From NCBI GenBank assembly GCA_002633005.1, contig NMRA01000386.1, positions 1 to 64,000 of the forward strand: a DNA stretch of 64,000 bases. Direction: 5' to 3'. This document shows positions 48,201-60,200 of this stretch, piece after piece. The stretch comes from Phoronis australis. Taxonomy: Eukaryota > Phoronida > Phoronidae. The notes beneath the pieces are model-generated. The model was not told where the DNA came from. It saw only the letters and a program-made list of their open reading frames with translations, and ran no database searches. Within the stretch, counting starts at the first letter, position 1. Every line of letters starts with the position of its first letter. The translations under genes and the position numbers were made by a program.

Positions 48201-51200
48201 CACATACATACTGTTCTATCCACTCACACAAAGGGATTTGATATTATAAAGACATTTTGATACTATTTCGAATAAAACCTTATTTTCATTTGGGTTGAGT
48301 TCTTGACATTCAGATAGAAAAAAAATTGTTGTACACTTGTGAAATTTCTGTATATTTTTGTAAACATTGGGGTATTGTGTACGGAAAAGCTGTACCCTCA
48401 ACTCTAGCATTTGTCTGGGTGTCTTCACAGCAGCACAGAGGCTAAATATTATTAAAATTATGTCTAAATTTCTCGTTGTTTAGGCCGCATCTTATATGTA
48501 TAGGATTATTTCATGGTTGCGAGGAAGTTGGAACGATGTCAATGGTATTAGAAACTCTTGAGTAGTGGTATTTTTGAGAGTGACGATTGAAGTGCATTCT
48601 TTTATTATGGATGGTCAGGAATTCCAGTTGTCAATACAAGTTAATATCGTAGATCTCCTGAAGGCTTGGCTGAGGGAAGATGGAATAGTGTGCATATTAC
48701 TTTGCCGTAGTGCTGGTCTCGTGTTTGCTCTTTTGTATGAGTCAAAGAGGATTTGTTTGAGTAATTGTTTATGTTGGTTAAGACTTTGAATGTATACATG
48801 AACAGGTGGAGTTTACGACAGGTTGCTAGTTTGCTCCAGTTGAGACTATTTAGAACCTTGATTGTGTTGGACCCTTTGTATGCTCCTGTTATGGCTAAAG
48901 CTGCTTGGTATTGTAGTTTGCCGAGTGGTATATTATGTCACAGTAATCTAGATGTGGAAGTACTGTACAAAAGACTTGGACAGAGTTTCAAGATGCATGG
49001 AGTAGAGATAACGAGAGACAATTCTAATTGGATTGATTAATTTTTGTACTTTATGAACGAGTTCGCGACAGTGAGGAGTAAATGTAAGCTTATGGTGAAG
49101 TAGCAAGCCAAGATGTTTGTGTGTGAACTTATTGGGGATAACTTCCCCACTGAGTGATAATTCCAGTGTTGGATTTGTTTGGAAATGAGAGTATTATTAA
49201 ACTAAGGAAATATGAGATCAACACTTTTTTCATGTTTAAATTTCATCTTTCATTTGCAAGACCAGTCATAGAGTTTGTTTAGGTCAGTTTGCAATTGTAA
49301 AGAGTCATGGGGATGCTCTTTTGAGAATGGGTAGAAAATTGCAGTGTCATCCCCATATAAGAATGTTTTAGAGTTTATTGTGTCTGGAAGATCATTGATG
49401 TACAATAAAAAGAGTAAGGAGCCTAGTACACTACCCTGTGGTACTCCAGCATTTAGGAAGCCTGGCGTTGATGAAGGTGATAAGACACCCTCAATTCGGA
49501 CATTGTAAGTTCACTTTTCCAGATATGATTTTAAAAGTAAGAGGAGAGTGCCTGACTAACCGTAAGATTGTAATTTATGTCGAAGCAGATCATGGGGAAC
49601 GACATCAAAAGCTGACGCAATGTCTAAGAATATGAATCTCACGTTGTACCCTTGCTCAAACTGGAGGTGGATTTCGTGTACAATTTCAGTAAGTTGGGAC
49701 ACAGTCATGTTACCAGGCATGGATCCAAATTGGCGACAAAATATGAGGTTTTGTGAAGAGAGGTGGTCAAAAACGAGTTGAGAAATTATTTTTTTTTTAA
49801 ATTTTGGATAGGGTGTTAAATAAAATTATGGGACGATAGTTGGCAATGTCTGTTTTGGAGTTCTTTTTGTGAATTGGTATCGTAATACCCAGTTTCCAGC
49901 TCAAAGGAATTTTTCCAGATTGTAGTATTCTGTTATAAATGTTGTCAAAGGAACTGTAAGCTCTCGTGCTATTATCTTGATCATTCTAGTTTTTATGAGC
50001 AAATTCTACCACGTTTTTAAATTCAGAACTTCACGGCAGTTCCCCAGGGACTCCATTTGTCACATTTTCCGGTGTTTTTGAGCAGGCTCCCAATCTTGGA
50101 CTAAATTGTCTAAATGTTAATAATTTTATGGAATTGGATAACTTTTTATGTTAAAGATGGCCTCCTCCTGAAATACTTTAAGGAGTGGTAGTGGGCAACC
50201 CTGGTTACCATAGCAACCCAAAAGACGACACTTTGCTCCTAAAGACCAAAAAGCTCCAAGAGCTGGAGCCCATCATGAATTATCAGAGGACAGGCTATTC
50301 CTACCAACGTTCAAGAAGGAGTTGGACCCAAAGTACAACTGACCTGTGTGTTGTCTAATTTTGATGAGAATCACTGATACCATTACCAACAAAATGACAA
50401 AATTGAAATAAACAATGAAACAAGGTTTGATATAATAACACTTAATTAAAACTCAACAAGGCGGACAATGCGCTAAAATCTCGGACTCGCGAACTCTTAA
50501 ACTTTTGAAGTTCTCATTTCAGTTATTCCATTCCTATTTTTTGTTGTACTTCCGTTGACGTTACACCAAGCGATTACTTGACATGTTTTGTTTTATATTT
50601 TTTCTCACAAAGATTATCAGCATACTCCTAAAAGGAAGATTTAAGACCGGCGGGCAATTTTGCGCTTGTATAACTTCACAATTTCCTGTGCTGTTTTGTT
50701 CCAGTCGGCATATTTTATTTGCTCTAAGGTACTTTCGTGTAAACGAAATTAACTTTAGATATTGAGGGACACACGGCAACCGCTAGCCCAGACTCCGAGC
50801 GCTCGGACACCCGTACAAATTGACGACAACATGCGATCACGTGAAAAGTGCAAGCGCATGAAAATCAACTTTTGATTGAGACCACTTACTTTTATGACGT
50901 TGGTCTGTTATTAGAGACTATTGCAGGGCTTCGAAAGAACTAGCAGTTGGTTGCAACTATGCTTTAAATGTTGGCTTGTCAATCAACATTTGATACGTCG
51001 AGCAGAGTGTCAAACCTGCATGTAATATGTCATTTGTGCGAGGAACAAGTTGATACTCACTTCGCAAACATACCTATGACTAACTTAAAACTTCGTTTCT
51101 TGGACACAGCGATGATTTGCAGACGTTTAAACTACAGAGGCTACTTAGCACTGTTGACGCAGATGGAAGATCAAGACATTCTAATATTCATTTAACTCTG

Positions 51201-54200
51201 ATATTCGTTGCAAAAACGTGAAGTGACGTATTTATTGGTACAGATTTTTGTTCCCTTAACACCTACGGAAGGCAATGGGAGACGACATCACCAGTCTTGC
51301 CTCTTTGTAATGGTAACCGCTAAGTCCGTTTGCCTCTGCAAGGAGGTAAACGCTTCCACTTTTCGCAGGGACGGGAAAAGAATGTGAACTTGCTGTACGT
51401 GTCTACAAAAGAAAGTGTCTAGAAATGAGATTTGTTGCTTAAGTCAACAAAATGAAGAATTTAACAATTTTATACTAAAAAGAAGACTAATTAGACTGGT
51501 GAATAATTACAACAATGACCCTCATATTGGCACCTAAAAATTGAATTTGCTATTCTTGTTTTTCAGAGAAATGTGCATATTCTTGTTGTTGATTCCACAC
51601 GGATTGCATCCCAAAACTCTAATTATCTGTCGTTATTAACCCTCCAAGGCAGGCCTTGTTGTCACGAGGCTCCAGCATGATATCATGAATACGCAATAAT
51701 TTATAGAAACAGCATAGCAGCTTTGGCGTTTCGATTTTGTTAGAATCAATGGTGTTCGTTCCGTTTGAATCCAGCATGCCTATTCACCACTTGTTATTTG
51801 GTAAAATGAATTCACCCCAATTACGTTGCTTTGTCGTGAAGCTTGTTTTCGTCGTTTTTACTTGGGGAAATGCCATTTCTGAAGGTATATTGGTGTGTTG
51901 TGAAGTGAAACATTGGAAGTCGCCCTCATTGTTGTTGTCAACGTCGTTGGCGAGTTTTTTGTCGAAAAATTTCAGTTGCCGTGTATCAAGGGCGATGTCG
52001 TGGTGTTCGATGAAGTCCTTAGTATCACAGGTTGTGTTCAAGCAGGAAAGACATCATCTTCAGCAACCGTGATCGTCCTTGTTACTATTGCCTTCATGAT
52101 ATATGTTATCTTATGCAACCAGTTTCGCTAGGAGGTGTTGCTCCTTATTTAAGCAGTATCCATCATTAATGCAGTCATGTTCATGATCAACACCGTCAGC
52201 ACTTGTTGACCCAGTGTCCAGGCATCATCTTTTTGACGATATCATCAATGCTTTTTCAGTGCAGTCGTCATCAGCGATGTCTTGGTCATTGTCGATAATG
52301 CGACAAATGATTTTTTTACTCCAAGCCCGTTGCTTTATCATCAAGTTTTTCTTATACGCACGCTACAGATTTTTGCATGTCTTTTTTAATCAGGGAGAAA
52401 TTCTCACACCAAATTTTCAGAATATGGACTGACACCAAGGTACCTAAAGTACAAGGTTCACGGACTCATAAACACGGTCACGGACTGATGAACACGATTC
52501 ACAGACCTGCAAACACCGTCCACTGACTTAAGAGCACGGGAACAGACCCACAAAACACGATCCATTCACCCAATTATCAGGGGACATGGACTCATATTCA
52601 CGAGGAAACACGGTTAACGGACCGCCAAACACGGGTCACGGACTCATCGGCTTCCTGGGTCAGCTGATATCTACATTTTGTCCGTAAACCGTGGTTGGCG
52701 GTCCATTAACCGCGTTTCTTCGTGGATGTAAGTCCGTGTCCGTGTATTTTGGTAAATGGATCATATTTCGTGAGTTCGTTTCCGTGTTTGTTAGTCAGTG
52801 GACGGTGTTTGCAGGTCCGTGGGTGGTGTTAATGTGTTCGTGACCGTGTTTAGGACGCGGTTAATCCTGCAGTTTAGGTGCCTTGGACACTGTTTTAATT
52901 GTATTGTTTTGTTTCGTTGTTCTGTTTAATTGGCATGACCCCTGAGAAGTACAGTGGTGATGTAATTTGCTTATTACAATATAGTGTGGAACTTTCTAGA
53001 AGACTCTAGTAATTAATGCAGTCTAGCATATTTCAGAGACTAGTTCATGTTTGTAGAATGATTGGGTAGATTCTGGAAAGTTCTGGCATGTGCTTGAATT
53101 GATGAAAAGTTCTAGAACGAAAAGCACGTAAGCAGTTAAAGAGTTGCAGTGAAGAGAACCAGCAGTTACAAAGAGAGTCAATAGAGAAAGAGTTGCAGTG
53201 AAGAGAACCAGCAGTTACAAAGAGAGTCAATAGAAAACGGCAGGTTTTTTGAATCAGCGAGTGTAGCAGTTGTTGAAGTGTCCCAGAAATTCATCACAAA
53301 TCAAGGCTTCGCAACACTGGCTGCAGCATAAACAGACACCACGTCCCACGTTTTGCTTGAGTGGGCTTGTGAATGTACGACCGAGATTAATAAAAGATAA
53401 ACTCGAACCAGTCTTCAGTCTATCGTCGCACCGAAAGCTATGAGCACCAGTCTGTAACAACCTACGCCCACCCGCACACGGGGAAAACGTGACAAATATG
53501 CGTTTTGTAAATCGTTCAACGCCATTGAATTCCACATGAAGAATTTGGCATACCAAACCAGTGCAAGTGTAAACTTGTCGCTCCGTTGGCCAATGTTATT
53601 TAAGTGGGAGGATACATGACTCTTTGGCTACTCCGTGGCGTGTCTGTTTGCCGTGTCACAAATGCGTTGTTGCCAGTCGACCAAATCTCAGCTGCTCAAT
53701 TGTCAAAGGTTGATGTGGATGGAAACACTGCACCCACCACAACGTGCAAAATTGACGCAAACTCACGCAATATGGAAGGCATTCTATACACGACAGAAAT
53801 ATTCTGACAACACTCAGAGTGTTCACAGGCAAAATGGCAGCCCCTGAAGTGAAAAAATGAGTCGGATGCTGAATCGAAAAAATAAAAACCGTATATTTCC
53901 ATTCATCTTCAAGGATTTTACGATGTATGAGCTGGCGTGTTACTAGCAATAAATTGGTTAAAAACTTACATCCATTAGTTTCCAGTTGAAATCCGCATTT
54001 GGATCGTTATTGAATATGCACCATGTGACATCTTCGAAATCACATGTCAAAGGCAGCTTGGGGCAAGGCAGCGGTCTCATCACAAAACTGTCCAGTGCTA
54101 TGTCGCCTTCGGCCGATATACCTTTAGTTCCAGTGATGACAAGCTACAAAACATCAATGATCGTAACTGAACGTTCTAAAATAAACTAACTGATCCTTGA

Positions 54201-57200
54201 TAAAATAACCTCTTAACAAGCATTTATGTGTACGATACCAGCCTTGCATGTCTGCAGTCCGAAGGCTCTAGTGTCCGTACGTAATATAGAACCTCCGGAT
54301 TACAGAACCTTTGGACCAGAGAGCCTTCGGACTATCCTACCCGAGAACATCCTTTGGACTGTAGAACCTGTTAATGCATTTACACTGGTAGTTCTTCCTT
54401 TTTCATTTATTTTACACAGTTCGTGTTATTTTGGTGCTCATTTCAGCCCACCATAATTTCTTTGTGTAACGTGACCTCTCCCCCATGCTCGCTGTAGGAC
54501 AGTTTTTTATAACAGCAAGTCATTGGGCTACAAGATGTGTAGTACTGAGATATTCAATCAGAGTTTTCGAGAGACACCACACCATCATCTCCGTATCCCA
54601 CCATGTATAAATCGGACTTGTATCATCACTGTTACCTCTCTGAGACATTTGCTGGAGGTATTAGTTTATCGTTGATTTTTTGTGAGCTCAATATTCGGTA
54701 TTTAGATTGAAGGTTGTGCGCTTCTTAAAGCCCAGAGTATGTCTGACCTGCTCTCGGAATATCTTCTAGATTGTGTATCTCTTCACTGCGTCTCCAGTTG
54801 ACATAATTTATGATTTTGTATACTAGCCATTTGTGCTGATAGTTCAAATTAAAGAATATTGTACAAGTGAAAAAGTCGCAGGTGAATATTGGACAGTTTA
54901 TATTATTGTTTGAATAGCTAACAATCTTTCTTTCGTGTATTATCATTCGTGCCGTAGTTTGTAAAGCATGAATTGAAGTCAAAAGGCTAGCATTTGTTTT
55001 GTTACAGAAGACTGACTGAGAATTAAACACCACAAAGATACATGGTTGTGCAATCATCAGCTGAGCGCCGTGCTTCCCATTTCGGTCCATTAATCCCAGG
55101 ATCTCTCTACACGGTGGGCACGCAACAGCTGGTAGATGCAGTTGCGTTGCAATTGGCCATTAATTCCTGGATCCATTTTAATAAACTATCGACCGTACGA
55201 TTTTCTACAATACAACGACTGTTATTAATCAAAAAAGCAACTCACTAAACGAAGTCAAACTATAGCGGCCTTATTTTTGATTCGATTTGCATGACAGCTC
55301 TGTAACCCTTGAACTTTGATACACGAAAGTAGTAAACAAACTTCCTTGCGGTTGAGGTGGGTTTGCGAAATCGTTTTTTGTATAGTAAAAATGAAAAATT
55401 TCTAATTTAAATATCTCTAGAAATGAAGATTAAAAATTCATCCAGACAGGCATTCAATAAGCTCCAACAATTACTATTTAGAAGTAAAGTGCTACATGTC
55501 TTTACGAGCTGTAATGAAATGGGACAGTGTATGGCATTTCCGCCATCTTTAGGATTTTAACGACGGTAGCTGCACTGTAGTCAGTCCGTGCCCAGAGCAG
55601 AACGTGCATTTATCTAGGTGAGTTACGCATTACAGTTAGAGCTCACCTATTGTACATGTAGCTGAAAAAGTTATCATTCTCAGGTATCTAAAGCACATAC
55701 ATACACATTTCAGTATGTTTGCACAAACTATTTCACATTGAAGATTTGTTTTATCATTGCTATCACGTCTTTCCTACACTGCAATATTTACGCTTCGGCA
55801 AATGCACAATTATTGCGCAAACTGAGGTGTGTCATGATATAACTGTCAGAATAAATATTGATTAAGTAATAAGTAAGAATAGATCCATTTAAGTGGCCCA
55901 AAATTTGTGCATATGTACTTTTAAATCATGGGGTCAATTTGTTGGCAGGTATTTTAACGTCAAACTCTATTTTTTGATGGTGCTTACTACTTTGGTTCTT
56001 GAGTCAAATAACTCTAGAGACTAGAAATTTCTGACAGCAAATTGTAACAACCAATGATATGAATAGATATTATCACGTGTTTTTTATAAGCCAATCGCTA
56101 TAATATGTGCTGAGGTTAAGAGGATATTCAGATGAACTATAGTAGTTGAATATAAAAGACTCGCTTTAGTGTACAGAGGAAAATGGTACAACAGTGCCAT
56201 CTCGTGGAAGATTCTAAAGAGGATCTTGGTAAGGGCGAGGGTTGAGGAACAGGAAATTAACTAAGAGCTTGTCACTTGCATCGAGGGTAGTAGTAACTCT
56301 ACCCGTAATGTTGGTAATTCGTAGACTCTCTTCAAGAGTATGGCTATGTTAAGACATTTTGTGGTCTTCGGCGTCCCATTTTCGTTAAAGACTATTTAGA
56401 AGTCATAAAGTTAGACTATTTTTTAGTCTTTTAATTGTTTATGTTACTTCGTATTATAAATGCATTTATGCAACTCTTTGCAGGTTTTTGTTCAGAATTT
56501 CTCTATGAAACACGTTTTATTGAGTTTTTCGATTTATGTGTGAGTGTTCTTAAGTTTATGGTATACTGACACTTGTTATTTTTCTCTTTTCTCGGGTTTC
56601 TTATCCTATACGGTACTTTTGACATTTGAATATACTCAGAATTTACTGTTGCTGTACTCTAAGTGTCAAATGACTGCTATTTGGGTAAGGTTTTGGATTT
56701 TTTGTTGCTTCGGAGTGGTAAACATTTTTGCCACATTTGTAGTAGAAAATCTCAATTTCAATGCTGTGACCTTCGCATCCGTTATTGGAGAACATTATAT
56801 TTTTCTCAAAATTACATGTTGATAAAATTGCTTAAAAATAACTTTGCTAATATTGAAATAACATACATAGTGGCTCTTGAAAATTTTATTTTTCGATTCA
56901 TTCTTTATTGAAGGAGACAATCCTTGGTGCGTTTAATACATGCAAGCTCAACACGTTACATTTGTACCTACCTTAGTTTTTTCGTTCGTCGACAGGTTTA
57001 TTTCAGAGAATTGCCATGACGTGCTCTGGTGACCTGACTTTTGGAACAAATTGGTCTCGATTCCACTCTTCGTCACCATATTCAACAGAAGGCTCCCCAT
57101 ACGTCTAGAACCCTTCATATGCCATTTGAAGGAAAAACAATAATCACCAGCTGAAACAAAATCATTCAAGTAGCTAGTAGTTTATCCAGAAAGCGAAGAA

Positions 57201-60200
57201 CATTTCACACACAAGGACCAAGCTTTACAATTGACAAGCTTCAAGCATGTAATATGACTGTAAGACGTACTAAACCTTTCGTAAACTGAGTCAAAACTTA
57301 GTAAATCGCTGAAGTGTTTCGCCTATTGTTGCAGAATCGTCTGCCTACTACAGCAAATTGAAGACTGACCTGCACCACCGTACATGTACGCTATCTTTGA
57401 TTCAATAATGTCTATTCAAGAAAGGTGGTTCACACACTGCACTGAAAATATAATCTCTTTCCGTTTTAGTGCGTCGTTGGTCAGTACGGAGAAAGAAAAT
57501 GTGTCTGATCAGAATGTCCGTTGTCTCCGTAATTCTCACAGCTAAGTGATCTCAGTCAATTAAAATCTTGAATATCAGCATGTGGATGGTCAAATCTTGA
57601 TTTACGAAGTAGCCGGGTTTTCCGAGTAAATTCACTTGCAACGAGTCTTCATTTAGTGTCTTCAAAGTCTCACCCACTGTTAAAAGTGAAGTTTACTATA
57701 ATCAATTCATTGTTTGAGACCTATTTTATTGCAAACGTGACAAGAACTAAAGCGAAAACTTAGTCTAAATTATATTATTGTTAAATGTTTCTAGATAGAG
57801 AGTCTTTGAAACATTAACTAAAGCTTGGTTTCTGTTTACGTCTTAAGTTAAAAATTTGTATGTAGACTCGCTTTAGCAAACCATACTGACTCGACTAATA
57901 GATATGCGTTGTTTAGAAATTGCAAAAGTGTTTTTTTAAGTGATATACATTGTGAACTAGCACGCGTAAGGTACTTTTACCTACTGAAACCTTGAGTCAA
58001 CTTTATACAAAACCTCCCTGGTTGCCTAGTTGCCTTTCACAGCTATCATGTTAGTTTTGAGCAACAAACGGCCCTAAACCACGGGCGACATTATTGTGCT
58101 GAATAAGGTCTTCAGTCTATGAAAGCAACTACTTTTGAAATATGTGATGCTACAGAGGCAGACGTAAAAAAGCAAATTGCCGTTGGAAGGCACACCTGTA
58201 GTCGAATCCGCGCATCTGACGTCAGGTTAAAAGGAATAGACTTGACAAATTGTGATCTCGCATGGGTTTTTTTGGATACAGCTGCAGATGCGAAAAAATC
58301 ACTACGGGGCGGTTTCCGTAGGATCTTCTTCAAATCCACGGCAGTCATGTTCATCCCAGTAAGTTCAAATCATAATGGCCTTCTAAACAGTTTAGCAGAT
58401 GCAATAGCAGATGGCAAAAGGGGACTCAAAAATAATTGACATGGCCACTAGGTGGCGCGGAATACGTCGAATCCATTACCGTCTATTTCCGTGTCATTTT
58501 ACTTTTTTGCGGCCAAAGGGGGCACAGGGGCGGATCCTGGATTTCGAGTCAGAGGGCGAGGGCAGACTAGTAGCCAGGATTTTGCCAATCAGACATTAGC
58601 TCTCCTCTAAATCCGCTACTGTGGCAGAACCCTTGCCTGTAACCTTATATAGGGGGCCAATTGAGATGGAACTCGGCCAGAATAATCATTAGATGGCTTT
58701 TTAGTCATACGCGTAGCGCTTGCGACGATGAAACTGTTCGAACCGTCATATTCTGAGAAAATACAAAGGACACCTTCAGAACGTACTGGTCTATGCATAG
58801 GCTGATCCAGGGGTTTAAGGGTCCGGACCCCCTCTTCCTGTGGGAATGTTAGTGATATCAAATCTATAATTTTCAAATTGTTGACCCAGGCCCTCCATTT
58901 AAATATCGTTGATCCGAACCTCCCTTTAAAAATTCTAGTTTCCCCCTGTTACGCTTGATCTTGTGTCGTCTTAAAACTGAGTACTGAAAATGATCTGTTC
59001 CCGCTCTAAAACTGCACACCACAGCGTCATATCGTACAAGTCTGCCATATTTTATAGTATTAAACCTGGATCCGACCAAGTCCAAAGTTAAACCTGGTTT
59101 AAGATCTTAATAAAGGTCTAAGTAATATATACCTAGTTTGTGAAATGAAAACTGACTTAGACCAGTTCTAAACTAGAGCTAAACCAGATTTTACTAAACC
59201 ACTGTTCTAAAAGTTAAACCACCTTTATGAAATGTACATTATCTTTAAACCTGGTCTAAGTCCACTTTAAACCAGATTTAACTTTAAACCACCTTTATGA
59301 AATCGCCTGCTGTAGTTGGATTGTTTTGAAACTCGTCGGTATCAGTTATAATCTCTGCAGAAACATATCTGCCAAATTCGACAAAGATTCTCTAAAAAGC
59401 GAGGAAGATACAGTTGCAAACGCAAAAAACTTGCTTGTCAACAGGGGTCGCCAGAGTAGTCGAACACCTTTGAAAATCAGTGGCAGCCGCGGTCATGAGA
59501 AACGCATCTGCATTGAGTGGTCTGGCAGATAGGAAAGTGAACGCGAAAAACGTTATCAAAATCAATTTAAAGTGCCACCAGCTGGCGCAAAATGCGTCAA
59601 ATCCAAGACAGTATTCGAACTCGTTCAAAAAAATTATGTTCGCCGCTGTCTTCTCATCAACAAAACATCCGCCAACTTTCATAATCATCCTTTATGTGGT
59701 TTGGCGGAGAGGAAGGAGGACGTCATAAACCTACCCAGTTTTTTTAAACTGTCACCACGTGCCGCAGAATACGCAAAATTCTTCCCAAAACGGGAATGCG
59801 TCACCGTTTCCTGCAGAGAAGCATATGTGCTAAATTTCGAAATCTATCAAGCAGCTCTAAAGGTAAACGAAAGAAATAAAATTGTTATAAGGGGACAGAA
59901 TGGTAGTTTTCAGCTTCACAGAAACAAATCTGCCAAATCTCATAGATTGTGATTGTGCAAGGAATGTGGGGGATACTGCCGCGGAGCACAGACGCCGGAC
60001 TCCCGGAAGCCAGGGCGCCCAGAGAGGGATAACTACAATATGTACCTGCATAGAAATCAGCGTAGCGTTATAAATGGAGTGGAGCAAGCACGTGCATTAA
60101 ATATTGTGGGACAGTGTAGAATGTGATGACTCAACACAGGCATGAAGCACATGTCTCAGAATTGCAATCTGAATTATACTAGCTGAAAACATTGTTAGGA

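Larger units (their letters stand above)
44500..50770. repeat. Segmental duplication, copy 2
   Basis: Direct paralogue of about 31.6-37.4 kb, same orientation, offset about 13 kb. It is interrupted at 48.0-50.0 kb by a CR1-like fragment that copy 1 lacks at the matching position, and it lacks the 34.8-36.6 kb insert. Outer limits are approximate. Confidence 0.88.
58100..60015 (+). repeat. Degenerate relative of the 147-bp array
   Basis: Cores at about 58176 (GCCGTTGGAAGGCAC), 58446 (CCACTAGGTGGCGC), 59437, 59574 (CCACCAGCTGGCGC) and 59753 are followed by the same 'GTCGAATCCAT' words as in the 34.9-36.4 kb array. The run ends with AGACGCCGGACTCCCGG where the better element has GACGCCGGAC and its GGAC tail. 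Two short MITE-like elements (58524-58621 and 59060-59310) are embedded. Confidence 0.6.

Noticed and set aside
58119-58439. 106-codon plus-strand frame
   Set aside because: Lies in the degenerate 147-bp array and contains its repeat words; not a gene.
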